The notes under the pieces: generated by a model | Told to the model about the DNA's origin: nothing | Database searches by the model: none | What the model saw: the letters and a program-made list of their open reading frames with translations, nothing else | Position numbers and translations under genes: made by a program | Assembly: GCF_017877055.1 (NCBI RefSeq) | Contig: NZ_JAGIPG010000006.1 | Coordinates: 1 to 64,000 of the forward strand | DNA from: Neorhizobium galegae | Lineage (GTDB): Bacteria; Pseudomonadota; Alphaproteobacteria; Rhizobiales; Rhizobiaceae | Direction: 5' to 3' | DNA length: 64,000 nucleotides | Shown: one piece after another, positions 1-9,905 of the stretch | Numbering within the stretch: the stretch's first letter is position 1 | Layout of the letters: every line of letters begins with the position of its first letter

Positions 1-236
1 TGATTTCTGAAGAACGAAAGTCGTCGTCGCCAGCAGCGCCGCCGCCCTCGTTCAGTGAGCGGGTTATAGAAGGAACCCCTCTTTCAAGTCAACAGCCTTG
101 TTTTCGATTTTTCGAGAAATCGAACAAACTTCTGTTTTTAAACGATAATCTCCGAATTTCTGGGATCCTGGGGCGTTAATATTCGTTAACTGCTCTCCTT
201 AAGGGGCTCTTCATCGACCGTGGAACCGGTTCCCCG

Positions 237-1277
237 GTGGAAACCGTCATTCCTTCCATTCTTGTGCCGCCGCGGCAAAACATGCGATACCACAATGCCC
301 CCGAAACTCTCTGGAAAGTGGTCCCCGTGCGCGTTCTCTCCGATGCCTTCATTCCCGAATTGCCGAACCCCTATCGCGGCAAGGTACGCGAGAACTACGA
401 TCTGCCGGACGGCAGCCGCATCATCATCGCAACCGATCGCCTCAGCGCCTTCGACCGCATCCTGACCGCGATCCCCGACAAGGGACATGTCCTGACCCAG
501 ACCGCGCGTTACTGGTTCGAGGCGACAAAGGACATCTGCCCCAACCATGTGATCGCCTATCCGGACCCGAATGTGGTGATCGGCAAGCGGCTCGACATCC
601 TGCCCGTCGAGATCGTCGTGCGCGGTTATCTCGCCGGCACGACCGGCACGTCGCTGCTCACCCTCTATAAGAAGGGAGAGCGGACCATGTACGGGCTCGA
701 TCTTCCCGATGGCCTCAAGGACAACGAAATCCTGCCCGCACCGGTGATCACCCCGACCAGCAAGGCCTTCGACGGCGGCCACGACGAACCCCTGACACCG
801 AGAGAGATTGTCGAGCAGGGACTTCTGACCGCCGAACAATGGACAACCCTCTCCCGTTATGCGCTCGCGCTTTTTGCGCGCGGCCAGGAGCTGGCGGCGA
901 AACGCGGCCTGATCCTCGTCGACACCAAATACGAATTCGGCACGGATGCCGACGGCACTATCATTCTCGCCGACGAGATCCACACGCCGGACAGCAGCCG
1001 CTACTGGATCGCCGACAGCTACGACGAGGCCTTCCGAAACGGCACGCGGCCGAAGAGTTTCGACAAGGATTTCATCCGCGCCTGGGTGGTCGAGCGCTGC
1101 GACCCCTATAAGGATGAGATCCCGGCGATCCCGGCCGAGCTCGTCGAGGAGACCGCCAAGGTCTATCGCACGGCCTACGAGACGATCACCGGCGAGACTT
1201 TCGTGCCCGATACCCGCGGCGCGACCGTGCTCGACCGTATCCGCCAAAATCTGGCACCCTATTTCAGCACACGTTGA
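237..1277 (+). CDS. purC: Phosphoribosylaminoimidazole-succinocarboxamide synthase (SAICAR synthase)
   Basis: Predicted cytosolic enzyme of de novo purine synthesis joining CAIR and aspartate with ATP to give SAICAR. The protein carries the family landmarks GKVRENYDL (around residue 48), the ATDRLSAFD block, [12 protein letters not shown] and the later VDTKYEFG and [12 protein letters not shown] motifs. At 346 residues it is the long, yeast Ade1-like type rather than the about 250-residue bacterial type; Rhizobiaceae commonly carry both. The longest frame starts at a GTG at 237; an ATG at 282 ([11 protein letters not shown]) is an equally reasonable start. Its stop overlaps the TTG that opens the longest frame of the next gene. 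The pathway partners are not in this window, so it seems to be a stand-alone locus. Confidence 0.93.
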   Translation: METVIPSILVPPRQNMRYHNAPETLWKVVPVRVLSDAFIPELPNPYRGKVRENYDLPDGSRIIIATDRLSAFDRILTAIPDKGHVLTQTARYWFEATKDICPNHVIAYPDPNVVIGKRLDILPVEIVVRGYLAGTTGTSLLTLYKKGERTMYGLDLPDGLKDNEILPAPVITPTSKAFDGGHDEPLTPREIVEQGLLTAEQWTTLSRYALALFARGQELAAKRGLILVDTKYEFGTDADGTIILADEIHTPDSSRYWIADSYDEAFRNGTRPKSFDKDFIRAWVVERCDPYKDEIPAIPAELVEETAKVYRTAYETITGETFVPDTRGATVLDRIRQNLAPYFSTR

Positions 1278-1321
1278 ACAATTGGCCGGGAAAACCGGTC
1301 CGGCATTATGGCGAGGACAAA

Positions 1322-1924
1322 GTGCGCAGACCGAGACGCAAGGCGGAAGAAACGCGGGAAGATATCCTCAACACGGCTGAATCTCTGTTCCGTGAACGGG
1401 GGATCGCCAAATGCTCGATCGCCGACATCGCCCACGCACTGCATATGTCGCCCGCCAACATCTTCAAGCACTTTCATTCCAAGGCCTCGCTGGCGGATGC
1501 GATCTGCGACCGGCATATCAGCCGCATGATTGGCCGGTTCGAAACGCTCGACGAGCCGGCACCGGCGCCCGAGCGGCTGACAATCTTCGTTCGCAAGCTG
1601 ATGGAGGCGCATCTCCAGGATCTTCGCGACACTCCCTTCCTGTTCGAGATGATCTTCCTGATGTCGGAGGCGGATCTTCCGAGCGGCCAGCATTACAAGC
1701 AGCTGATCGAGAACCTGTTCACCGATCTCATCCGGCAAGGGGTTGAGAGCGGCGTCTACCAATGTCCGGACCCGCAGGCGATCAGCCCGCACGTGGCGGC
1801 CGCCTTTGCCGGCGTGCTCCATCCGGTCCTTCTGGCCAAGACCGACGAGGCGGAATTGCACGATCGTTGCGATGGCCTTGCCAGACTTGTGAATGCTGCG
1901 CTGCAAAATCCCCTTGCAAAGTGA
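1322..1924 (+). CDS. TetR/AcrR family repressor, probable regulator of the adjacent RND pump
   Basis: About 200-residue TetR-fold repressor. An N-terminal helix-turn-helix is clear: ILNTAESLFRERG, then SIADIAHALHMSPANIFKHFHSK, followed by a divergent all-helical ligand-binding domain. I prefer the GTG at 1322, which has a GAGG 7 bp upstream; a TTG at 1274 overlapping the purC stop would add 16 residues. It directly precedes the genes of an RND efflux pump on the same strand, and a long perfect inverted repeat (1918-1947) covers its stop codon in front of the adaptor gene. Inference: it represses the pump by binding that site. The inducer cannot be read from the sequence. Confidence 0.85.
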   Translation: MRRPRRKAEETREDILNTAESLFRERGIAKCSIADIAHALHMSPANIFKHFHSKASLADAICDRHISRMIGRFETLDEPAPAPERLTIFVRKLMEAHLQDLRDTPFLFEMIFLMSEADLPSGQHYKQLIENLFTDLIRQGVESGVYQCPDPQAISPHVAAAFAGVLHPVLLAKTDEAELHDRCDGLARLVNAALQNPLAK

Positions 1925-1947
1925 CGATTATATATTTACGTCACTTT
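1918..1947. promoter_or_regulatory. Inverted repeat, probable TetR-family operator
   Basis: Perfect 9-bp arms AAAGTGACG (1918-1926) and CGTCACTTT (1939-1947) around a 12-bp A+T-only centre. The site overlaps the stop codon of the TetR gene and lies about 150 bp before the efflux adaptor start. The position, symmetry and AT-rich centre in a GC-rich genome suit an operator for the neighbouring repressor. It has no T-tract next to it, so a terminator is less likely. Binding is an inference. Confidence 0.6.
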
Positions 1948-2097
1948 CCTGACTGCGACCCAGCCGTGGAATATTTGGTTAATCTCCATTTCGACCACCA
2001 CTGTTGCGACCGCTTGAGACGGGCTAGTCTCCCGACTTGCGCCCCGGCACATCTTGTCTGTCGTGGCGATTACCCAGACGCTTGCTTGGATGACGCC

Positions 2098-3294
2098 ATG
2101 ACCGGACGCAAACTGATACTCTCCCTGCTCCTTTCCGCAGCGCTCGCTGCCTGCAGCGATTCGGGCCAGACGCCGGCAGGCAACGGTGCGGCAGGCGGCG
2201 CTCCGCAGCGTCCGCCGCAGCCGGTCAGCGTGGTGATCATGAAGAAGTCCGAGCAGCCGATCACGGCTGTCCTTCCTGGCCGGGCTACACCATTCCAGAT
2301 CGCCGACATCCGCCCGCGCGTCACCGGGGAGATCAATCAGATCGCCTTCAAACAGGGCAACGAGGTCAAGGCCGGAGACCTTCTCTACAAGATCGAGGAC
2401 AGCACCTATGCAGCCGAGGTCGCCCAGGCGAAGGCGACCGTCTCGAAGGCGCAAGCCAGCATTCCGAGCGCCCAGGCGAACCTTTCCCGCTATGAGCGGC
2501 TGGTCAACAGCGGTGCGACGCAGATCGAATATGAGAGTGCGCGGGTGACCCTTCTCCAGGCACAGGCGGATGTCGAACAGGCGAATGCCGCGCTCAACGC
2601 CGCCCAGATCAATCTGGACCTGACCGAGATCCGCGCGCCCTTCGACGGCGTCACGTCGATCTCCAATGTCAGCATCGGCAATATCGTCACCGCCAACCAG
2701 ACGACGGCGCTGACGACGCTCCGCCGCCTCGATCCGATCTACATCGACCTGATCGATTCCAGCACGAACCTACTGGAACTGCGCTCGGCCATGGCCTCCG
2801 GCCGCTTGAGCGGCGATCCGCGCAAGGCGGATATCAGGCTGACCCTGGAAGACGGAACGGACTACCCCCTGACCGGCAAGCTCGACATGGCCGATATGGC
2901 CGTCAGTGAAACGACCGGCACCTACCAGATCCGCGCGCTCTTCGATAACCCCGAGGACATGATCCTGCCGGGCACCTATGTGCGCGCCACCGTCACCCTC
3001 GGCAACGAGAGCGGCTATCTGATCCCTCAGCGCGCCGCGACGCGCAATGCCCGCGGCGAGCTTTCCGCCAAGTTTGTCACAACCGACGGCAAGGTGGAGA
3101 CCCGCATCTTCCCGACCAGCAGCGTCTCCGGCAACAGCTGGCTTGTCACCCAGGGTGTAACCGACGGCGATCGCCTGGTCGTCGACGGCTTCCAGTGGAT
3201 CGCCGATGGCGCCACTGTCCAGCCGGTCGAGGCGACGGTTGACGACAAGGGTTTCGTCGTCGAGGCGCCGAAACCGGCCGCGGCAAAGCCGTGA
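2098..3294 (+). CDS. RND efflux pump periplasmic adaptor lipoprotein (AcrA/MexA family)
   Basis: Membrane fusion protein linking the inner membrane RND pump to the outer membrane channel. The ATG at 2098 gives a lipoprotein signal peptide with lipobox LAAC and Cys19 as the lipidated residue; the open frame continues upstream but those residues look non-coding. Order of domains: barrel-sandwich half at about residues 60-100 (ITAVLPGRATPFQIADIRPRVTGEI), coiled-coil alpha-hairpin rich in Ala/Gln/Ala (VAQAKATVSKAQASI), second lipoyl half (NLDLTEIRAPFDGV), then beta-barrel and membrane-proximal domains. Length 398 matches AcrA. It is followed 49 bp later by the pump gene and is probably under control of the upstream TetR protein. 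Confidence 0.94.
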   Translation: MTGRKLILSLLLSAALAACSDSGQTPAGNGAAGGAPQRPPQPVSVVIMKKSEQPITAVLPGRATPFQIADIRPRVTGEINQIAFKQGNEVKAGDLLYKIEDSTYAAEVAQAKATVSKAQASIPSAQANLSRYERLVNSGATQIEYESARVTLLQAQADVEQANAALNAAQINLDLTEIRAPFDGVTSISNVSIGNIVTANQTTALTTLRRLDPIYIDLIDSSTNLLELRSAMASGRLSGDPRKADIRLTLEDGTDYPLTGKLDMADMAVSETTGTYQIRALFDNPEDMILPGTYVRATVTLGNESGYLIPQRAATRNARGELSAKFVTTDGKVETRIFPTSSVSGNSWLVTQGVTDGDRLVVDGFQWIADGATVQPVEATVDDKGFVVEAPKPAAAKP

Positions 3295-3343
3295 AGGTCC
3301 CGGCAGAAACGATCATGACGAAACGCGGCAAGGAATAATCTGA

Positions 3344-6300
3344 ATGGCCAAGTTCTTTATCCGGCGACCGGTCTTCGCCTGGGTCATCGCGATCGTCATC
3401 ATGCTCGGCGGCGCGCTCGCCATCGCGACGCTCTCGATTTCGCAATATCCCGACATCGCGCCGACCACGGTCAGGATAACGGCAAGCTACAACGGTGCAA
3501 GCGCCGAGACCGTCGAGAAATCGGTGACGACGATCATCGAGGACGGCATGACCGGCCTCGACGACCTCACCTATATGACGTCGTCCTCCTCGACCGGCCG
3601 CGCGACAGTCACGCTGACCTTCGGCAGCAGCGTCCTTCCGGACATTGCCCAGGTGCAGGTGCAGAACAAGCTGCAGCTCGTGCAATCCCAGCTGCCCGAC
3701 GTGGTTCAGCAGGCGGGCATCGAGGTTTCCCGGTCGACATCGAGCATCCTGATGGTCGGCGCCCTGGTTTCGACGGACAAGAAGCGAAGCTCCGTGGATC
3801 TCGGCGACCTGTTTTCCACGCAGATCGAGGATCAGGTCAAGCGCCTGGAAGGCGTCGGCAGCATCGACATCTTCGGGTCCGGCTACGCGATGCGTGTCTG
3901 GCTCGATCCCTACAAGCTTCAGAAATACCAGCTGACGCCCGCGGATGTGACGTCCGCGATCCAGTCCCAGAACACGCAGGTTTCCGTTGGCGCCCTGGGT
4001 GGCCTTCCGGCCAAGGCGGAGCAACAGCTGACGGTCACCATGACCGCGCAAAGCCAGCTGACGACGGTGGACGATTTCGAGCGGATCATCCTGAAGGTTG
4101 AACAGGACGGCGCGACTGTGCGCCTCAGCGATGTCGCCCGCGTCGAGATCGGTGAAGAGAGTTATGGCGGCGGTTCCCGCCAGAACGGTCTGCCGTCCAC
4201 GGGTTTCGCGGTGAACCTCGCGACCGGCGCCAATGCTCTCGACACCGCCGCACGCGTCAGGGAAGCGCTGACCGCCATTGGACCCCATCTTCCGGATGGT
4301 GTGGAGATCACCTATCCCTACGACACGACGCCCTTTGTGCAGCTTTCGATCGAGAAGGTCGTCCACACGCTCATTGAAGCGATCATCCTGGTTTTCGTCG
4401 TCCTGCTCATCTTCCTGCAAAATCTGCGTGCAACGCTGATCCCGATGATTGCGGTGCCCGTCGTCCTGCTCGGCACGTTCGGGGTGCTGGCGATAACCGG
4501 CTATTCCATCAACACACTGACGATGTTCGCGATGGTTCTGGCCATCGGCCTTCTCGTCGACGATGCCATCGTCGTCGTCGAAAACGTCGAACGCATCATG
4601 GACGAAGAGGGGCTGAGCCCGCTCGAAGCGACCGAAAAATCCATGGGCGAGATCACCGGCGCCATCATCGGTATCGCGCTCGTCCTGACGGCCGTGTTCA
4701 TCCCGATGGCCTTTTTCGGCGGCTCGACCGGCATCATCTACCGGCAGTTCTCGATTACCATCGTATCGGCCATGCTGCTCTCGGCACTGGTCGCCATCGT
4801 GCTGACGCCGGCGCTTTGCGCCACCATGCTGAAGCCGATCGATCACCACAAGAAACGTCGCGGCATCGGCGCCCTGTTCAATCGTGGTTTCGACCGCTCG
4901 ACCCGGGGTTATGTCAGCACCATCGGATATCTTCTGAAGCGCCCGTTCCGTGTGATGCTGGTGTTCCTGCTGGTGATCGGCGGCTGCGCCTGGCTTTTCA
5001 CGAAGCTTCCGAATTCGTTCCTTCCGCAGGAAGACCAGGGCGTTCTGCTGACCATTATCCAGACGCCCGTCGGCGCCACCACGCCGCGCACCGACGAGGC
5101 GGTCAAGAAGGTCGAGGCCTATTTCCTCGAAAAGGAAAAGGACAATGTGGATGCCGTGTTCGGCGTCCTCGGCTTCAGCTTCAGCGGAAGCGGCCAGAAC
5201 AACGCGATCGTCTTCACCAAGCTCAAGGATTTCGCCGAGCGAACCAGGCCGGAGCAGTCCGCCGCAGCCATCGTCCGGCGGGCGAGCGGGTATTTCTTCA
5301 GCATCCGCGATGCGCAGGTCTTCGCGCTTCTGCCGCCGGCCATCCAGGGGCTGGGCACGTCGAGCGGCTTCTCCATGTATCTGGTGGACAGCGGCAACAA
5401 CGGCAACGCGGCGCTGACCACGGCATCGCAGCAGCTCATTCAGGCCGGCACCGGCAATCCGAACATCAGTTCGCTGCGCAGCAGCACCCAGCGATCCGAA
5501 ACCCAGCTCAAGATCCTGCTCGACCAGGAAAAGCTGGGCGCGATGGGGGTCGATCTCGCCTCCGTCAACTCGATGCTGGCCACCATCTTCGCCGGGCGCG
5601 ACGTCAACGACTTCACCCTCAACAACGAGCTGAAGCCGGTCTATGTCCAGGGCGATGCGCCCTACCGCATGCAGCCGGACGACCTGAAGCACTGGTTCGC
5701 CCGTAACAATAGCGGCGAGATGGTTCCCTTCTCTGCCTTCAGCACCGCCCAGTGGATCAATGGCACGCCCCAACTTGCCCGCTTCAACGGCACCAGCGCC
5801 ATTCCGTTCGACGGAGCGGCCGGTCCGGGAGTGAGTACCGGCCAGGCGATGGACGAGATGCAGAGGCTGACGGCCGCACTGCCGGGCGGCTACTCGGTGG
5901 CCTGGCAGGGTATTTCATATCAGGAACGGCTGTCCGGCTCCCAGGCGCCGATGCTTTATGGACTGTCGGTCCTGATTGTCTTCCTCTGCCTTGCGGCACT
6001 CTATGAAAGCTGGTCGATCCCGTTCTCAGTCATATTGGCGGTCCCGATCGGCGTTCTCGGCGCGCTTACAGCAGCGTATTTCTTCGGCCAGGCAAACGAC
6101 GTCTACTTCAAGGTCGGGCTTCTGACGACGATCGGCCTCGCGGCGAAGAACGCCATTCTGATCGTCGAATTCGCCAAGGAACGTCAGGCCGGCGGGATGA
6201 AAATGATCGAGGCAACCCTTGAGGCTGCACGCCTGCGCCTAAGGCCGATCGTCATGACATCACTCGCTTTCATCCTCGGCGTCGTGCCGCTGGCGATCGC

Positions 6301-6442
6301 TACCGGCGCCGGATCGGCCGCTCAGAACGCCATCGGCACCGGGGTGCTGGGTGGTATGCTTTCTGCAACACTTCTCGGAATTTTCTTCGTTCCGTCCTTC
6401 TTTGTTGTCGTTAGACGGTTATCAAAGCGTGAAAAAGAGTAG
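3344..6442 (+). CDS. RND multidrug efflux transporter, HAE1 family (AcrB/MexB-like)
   Basis: Inner membrane proton-driven drug exporter of 1032 residues, the normal length for the family. It begins MAKFFIRRPVFAWVIAI (first membrane helix), has the proton-relay pair Asp-Asp in TM4 (GLLVDDAIVVVENV), a DxRPxx-free typical porter region with large periplasmic loops, and the essential Lys of TM10 (TIGLAAKNAILIVEFAK). The closing helices and a basic C-terminus (RRLSKREKE) are intact. It sits between its adaptor and its outer membrane partner, forming a complete tripartite pump. Substrates cannot be predicted from sequence; the family exports dyes, detergents, antibiotics and plant phenolics. Confidence 0.95.
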   Translation: MAKFFIRRPVFAWVIAIVIMLGGALAIATLSISQYPDIAPTTVRITASYNGASAETVEKSVTTIIEDGMTGLDDLTYMTSSSSTGRATVTLTFGSSVLPDIAQVQVQNKLQLVQSQLPDVVQQAGIEVSRSTSSILMVGALVSTDKKRSSVDLGDLFSTQIEDQVKRLEGVGSIDIFGSGYAMRVWLDPYKLQKYQLTPADVTSAIQSQNTQVSVGALGGLPAKAEQQLTVTMTAQSQLTTVDDFERIILKVEQDGATVRLSDVARVEIGEESYGGGSRQNGLPSTGFAVNLATGANALDTAARVREALTAIGPHLPDGVEITYPYDTTPFVQLSIEKVVHTLIEAIILVFVVLLIFLQNLRATLIPMIAVPVVLLGTFGVLAITGYSINTLTMFAMVLAIGLLVDDAIVVVENVERIMDEEGLSPLEATEKSMGEITGAIIGIALVLTAVFIPMAFFGGSTGIIYRQFSITIVSAMLLSALVAIVLTPALCATMLKPIDHHKKRRGIGALFNRGFDRSTRGYVSTIGYLLKRPFRVMLVFLLVIGGCAWLFTKLPNSFLPQEDQGVLLTIIQTPVGATTPRTDEAVKKVEAYFLEKEKDNVDAVFGVLGFSFSGSGQNNAIVFTKLKDFAERTRPEQSAAAIVRRASGYFFSIRDAQVFALLPPAIQGLGTSSGFSMYLVDSGNNGNAALTTASQQLIQAGTGNPNISSLRSSTQRSETQLKILLDQEKLGAMGVDLASVNSMLATIFAGRDVNDFTLNNELKPVYVQGDAPYRMQPDDLKHWFARNNSGEMVPFSAFSTAQWINGTPQLARFNGTSAIPFDGAAGPGVSTGQAMDEMQRLTAALPGGYSVAWQGISYQERLSGSQAPMLYGLSVLIVFLCLAALYESWSIPFSVILAVPIGVLGALTAAYFFGQANDVYFKVGLLTTIGLAAKNAILIVEFAKERQAGGMKMIEATLEAARLRLRPIVMTSLAFILGVVPLAIATGAGSAAQNAIGTGVLGGMLSATLLGIFFVPSFFVVVRRLSKREKE

Positions 6443-6574
6443 GATGGTGATTACGTTCGTTAACGTATTCGACCTTTAATGCCGTCAGAAGCTGTACGAA
6501 TCGCTGCTGGCGGGACAATCGGAAGAGGCATGAGTGCTGACCTTCCACGCGTTGTAGGGCACTGGGACAGAAAA

Positions 6575-8002
6575 ATGTTATCCATTCGTGTTGTTGCTCC
6601 TCTCACTATGCTGCTGCTTTCGGGCTGCGTCGTCGGTCCAGATCACAAGGCGCCGGAAATTGCTCTTCCGGGTAAATTTGCCGAAGCCGGCAAGACCAGC
6701 AACGGCGATGTTTCGCAGGTTGCCTGGTGGACCGCATTTAATGACAGCCGTCTGAACGGCTATGTAAATCAGGGGATCGGCCAGAACCTCGATATCCTCC
6801 AGGCCATGGAGCGGATCACGTCCGCCCAGGCCAACGTTACCGTCGCCGGCGCGGGAGCTCTCCCGTCCCTCGATCTCTCGGCCGCCAGCACGACCACCGG
6901 CACTCGTACCGACCCGGGTTCGTTCTCGCGGACGACCGTGTCGGCGGGTACTGCCGATGCGTCTTGGTTCCTTGATCTTTTCGGCCTCTACAGGCGTTCC
7001 AAGGAAAGTGCGCTCGCAAGCCTCGATGCTGCCTATGCCAGCGAGGACGTCGCACGTCTCTCGTTCCTGTCTCAGGTGGTCGCGGCTTATATCGACGTAC
7101 GCTACTTCCAGGAGCGCATTGCGATTGCTCACCGGAACCTCGATTCGCGACGTGAAACGCTGAGCCTCACCAAGCTCCAGCTGGATGCCGGCGCTGCTTC
7201 TCGTCTCGATGTCGTCCAGTCGGAAGGCTTGGTGAACTCGACGATCGCAGAAATCCCGGGCCTGGAGACGAGTTTCCGGGGCGCGGCGCATCGTGTCGCC
7301 ACGCTTCTCGCCATGCCTGCATCGACGCTCGTTCCTGAACTGCAGAGAGGTGCCCGCCAGCCGGTCGCCCGCTTCAGCACCAAGGCCGGCATTCCGGCGG
7401 ACCTGATCCGCAACCGTCCGGACATCCGTGCCGCGGAACGCCAACTCGCATCGGCCGTCGCGCAAATCGGCGTCGCCGAGGCCCAGCTCTATCCGGCAAT
7501 TACGCTCGGCGGCTCCATTTCTCCGAGATACAACGCCATTGCCGGCAGCCTCGATACCCGGGCCCTGACCTGGTCTTTCGGGCCACAGCTGAGCTTGCCG
7601 ATCTTCGACGGCGGTCGCCTGCGCGGCAACGTCAAGATCGCCGAATCCAGCGCCCGCGGGCAGTATCTTGCCTGGAAGCAGACGGTTCTGAACGCAGTCG
7701 AAGAAGTGGAAAATGCGCTGGCCGCAGTTTCCCGCGACAGCCGCACGGTCTCCTCTCTTCAGGCAACCGTGAAGTCCTACGAAGAAGCTCTGCAGCTTGG
7801 CACCGCAAGCTATCGTGACGGCGCTTCTTCGCTGCTCGACGTTCTCGACGCTCAGCGCGAGGTCTCGACCGCTCAGTCGAACCTCGCAGCCGCCGTGCGC
7901 CAGATGGCGCTGGACTACGTCTCGCTCAACGTGGCGGTCGGCGGCGGTTACGCCTTCGGCAAGACCGATACCAAGGTCGCGTCGGTGGTCGTCAAAAAGT
8001 AG
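6575..8002 (+). CDS. RND efflux outer membrane lipoprotein, NodT/OprM family
   Basis: Outer membrane channel for the preceding RND pump. I choose the ATG at 6575 because it yields a lipoprotein signal ending in LLSGC with Cys18 acylated; 32 upstream codons in frame show no signal-like features. The family start after the Cys (VVGPDHKAPE) and the duplicated helical-barrel repeats are present, including the conserved region around IPADLIRNRPDIRAAERQLASAVAQIGVAEAQLYP and the C-terminal repeat ending in QMALDYVSLNVAVGGG. Length 475 is normal. A 132-bp gap separates it from the pump gene, so it could also have its own promoter. A strong terminator follows. Confidence 0.93.
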   Translation: MLSIRVVAPLTMLLLSGCVVGPDHKAPEIALPGKFAEAGKTSNGDVSQVAWWTAFNDSRLNGYVNQGIGQNLDILQAMERITSAQANVTVAGAGALPSLDLSAASTTTGTRTDPGSFSRTTVSAGTADASWFLDLFGLYRRSKESALASLDAAYASEDVARLSFLSQVVAAYIDVRYFQERIAIAHRNLDSRRETLSLTKLQLDAGAASRLDVVQSEGLVNSTIAEIPGLETSFRGAAHRVATLLAMPASTLVPELQRGARQPVARFSTKAGIPADLIRNRPDIRAAERQLASAVAQIGVAEAQLYPAITLGGSISPRYNAIAGSLDTRALTWSFGPQLSLPIFDGGRLRGNVKIAESSARGQYLAWKQTVLNAVEEVENALAAVSRDSRTVSSLQATVKSYEEALQLGTASYRDGASSLLDVLDAQREVSTAQSNLAAAVRQMALDYVSLNVAVGGGYAFGKTDTKVASVVVKK

Positions 8003-8027
8003 CCTCCGCCCCAAACATAACGACAAT

Positions 8028-8063
8028 AAAAAACCTCCGGAGCCAGCGCTTCGGAGGTTTTTT
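8028..8063. terminator. Bidirectional intrinsic terminator
   Basis: Stem AAAAAACCTCCG (8028-8039) and CGGAGGTTTTTT (8052-8063) with a 12-base loop. The A tract and T tract flank the GC stem on both sides, so it can stop transcription from the efflux operon on the plus strand and from efp on the minus strand, which converge here. Confidence 0.9.
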
Positions 8064-8099
8064 CATGCCGGGAGAAAGCCGGGAACGATCAGTTGCTGA

Positions 8100-8669
8100 T
8101 CAGTTCTTGGCGCGCTCCACGTAGGAATTGTCTTCGGTGGCGATCACCACGCGGGTGCCTGCATCGATATGCGGCGGAACCGCGGTGCGGATGCCGTTCG
8201 ACAGCATGGCCGGCTTGTAGGACGAGGAAGCCGTCTGGCCCTTGACGACCGGTTCGGTCTCGACGATCTCGAGGGTCACATGGCGCGGCAGCTGAAGAGC
8301 CAGTGCAATGCCTTCATGCATGGAGAGGACGCAGGTCATGCCTTCCTGCAGATAGGCCTTCTGGTCGCCCATCGTATCCGCGTCCACCACGACCTGGTCG
8401 TAGTTTTCAGGGTTCATGAAGTGGAAACCTTCGCCATCCTCATAGAGGAACTGATGGTTGACATCCTCGACGAAGGCACGCTCGACCTGTTCGGTCGTCC
8501 GCCAGCGTTCGGACACCTTCACGCCGTCGACGATGCGGCGCATATTGACCTGCGTGACAGGCGTGCCCTTGCCAGGATGAAAGTTCTCGGCGGTGAGAAC
8601 GACGTAAAGCTTGCCGTCCACATCGATGACGTTGCCCTTGCGGACGGAAGAGGCGATGACCTTGACCAT
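8100..8669 (-). CDS. efp: Translation elongation factor P
   Basis: EF-P, 189 residues, binds the ribosome between P and E sites and relieves stalling at polyproline. The three beta-barrel domains are visible: KOW-like N-terminus ([25 protein letters not shown]), the modification loop HPGKGTP with Lys34 as the lysine that receives beta-lysine, the central domain ([18 protein letters not shown]) and the C-terminal OB domain ([18 protein letters not shown]). The ATG at 8669 gives the family's usual N-terminus; the open frame continues far upstream only because it is antisense to epmA. The modifying enzymes EpmA and EpmB are encoded divergently next door, which supports lysylation of this protein. 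Confidence 0.97.
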   Translation of the reverse strand: MVKVIASSVRKGNVIDVDGKLYVVLTAENFHPGKGTPVTQVNMRRIVDGVKVSERWRTTEQVERAFVEDVNHQFLYEDGEGFHFMNPENYDQVVVDADTMGDQKAYLQEGMTCVLSMHEGIALALQLPRHVTLEIVETEPVVKGQTASSSYKPAMLSNGIRTAVPPHIDAGTRVVIATEDNSYVERAKN

Positions 8670-8834
8670 AGGATTCCTTGTGTAGCGAACCGGCTTGTAA
8701 CTGCCGAAAATGCGTCGTAGAGGACCGGGCGATAACCGGCCCGAAGGACGGATCGTCTGTTTTCCGGCCGGAACTACTCTAAAACCGCGCAAAGTGGAAG
8801 CCTTGCCGGGGAGAACCGGCGAAGAAAGCCGCAA

Positions 8835-9905
8835 ATGAGCTCGTCGCGACCTGCCATATCCCGCTCGCCCTGGTGGACGCCGGCAAACCATGCCGACCGC
8901 CGACCCCTCCTGAAGGGTCGCAATGCGGTCCAAACAGCGTTGCGCGGTTTCTTTGGCGAGCACGATTTCATCGAGGTGGATACGGCGACGCTGCAGGTTT
9001 CCCCCGGCAACGAGACACATCTGCATGCTTTCGCAACGGAAGTGATCGCCATCGACGGTGGCAGGGCGCCGCTCTACCTGCACACATCGCCGGAATTCGC
9101 CGCCAAGAAACTGCTGGCCGCCGGCGAGAAGCGTATCTTCACCTTCGCGCATGTCTACCGCAACCGGGAACGCGGGCCTCTGCACCATCCGGAATTCACC
9201 ATGCTCGAATGGTACCGCGTCGGCGAGAACTACGAACGGCTGATGGCCGATTGCGCCGACATGCTGGCGCTGGCCGCCGAAACCACCAGGACCAGACGCT
9301 TTGCCTTCCGCGATATGGAAGTCGATCCGTTCGCCGAACCGGAACGCCTGACGCTCGCCGAAGCCTTCGACCGGTTCGCCGGCATCGACCTGCTCGCCTC
9401 CGTCGCCACGAACGGCGATACCGACCGGGACCTGCTGGCGGCCGGCCTGAAAAAGGCCGTTATCCGCTTTGCCGAAGACGACACCTGGGCTGATCTGTTC
9501 AGCAAGGTGCTGGTCGAAAAGGTCGAGCCGTATCTCGGCAAGGACCGGGCGACGATCCTGCACGAATATCCGGTTTGCGAAGCCGCGCTCGCCCGGCCCT
9601 CCGCCCGCGACCCGCGCGTCGCCGAACGTTTCGAGCTTTATGCTTGCGGCGTCGAGCTTGCGAATGCCTTTGGCGAACTGACCGACGCCGACGAACAGCG
9701 CCGCCGTTTCAACCATGAAATGGCGGAAAAGGCCCGCATCTACGGCGAACGTTATCCGCTCGATGAAGATTTTCTCGACGCGCTTTCGATCATGCCCGAC
9801 GCAAGCGGCGCGGCACTCGGCTTCGACCGGCTCGCCATGCTGGCAACGGGCGCGACGCGCATCGAACAGGTGATGTGGGCACCGGTCGCGGAGGTATTTT
9901 CGTGA
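8835..9905 (+). CDS. epmA: EF-P lysine lysyltransferase EpmA (GenX/PoxA, LysRS-like)
   Basis: Paralogue of the catalytic core of class II lysyl-tRNA synthetase without the anticodon-binding domain. It activates (R)-beta-lysine and attaches it to the conserved Lys of EF-P. Class II motifs are visible: motif 2 region [30 protein letters not shown] and motif 3 [15 protein letters not shown] near the C-terminus. At 356 residues it is slightly longer than the E. coli enzyme because of an N-terminal extension. The gene diverges from efp across 165 bp and overlaps epmB by 4 bp (GTGA), so the ligase and the aminomutase are translationally coupled. Confidence 0.95.
   Translation: MSSSRPAISRSPWWTPANHADRRPLLKGRNAVQTALRGFFGEHDFIEVDTATLQVSPGNETHLHAFATEVIAIDGGRAPLYLHTSPEFAAKKLLAAGEKRIFTFAHVYRNRERGPLHHPEFTMLEWYRVGENYERLMADCADMLALAAETTRTRRFAFRDMEVDPFAEPERLTLAEAFDRFAGIDLLASVATNGDTDRDLLAAGLKKAVIRFAEDDTWADLFSKVLVEKVEPYLGKDRATILHEYPVCEAALARPSARDPRVAERFELYACGVELANAFGELTDADEQRRRFNHEMAEKARIYGERYPLDEDFLDALSIMPDASGAALGFDRLAMLATGATRIEQVMWAPVAEVFS

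Noticed and set aside
1-236. Region before purC checked for a partial gene, tRNA or promoter
   Set aside because: Contains only a short CGATTT/AAATCG inverted repeat (105-122) and AT-rich sequence; no cloverleaf, no convincing reading frame, no good -35/-10 pair.
3146-5773. Long open frame (875 codons) on the minus strand through the RND genes
   Set aside because: Composition is Arg/Asp/His/Gly-rich without domain pattern, fully antisense to the clear AcrA/AcrB genes; a by-product of GC-rich codon usage.
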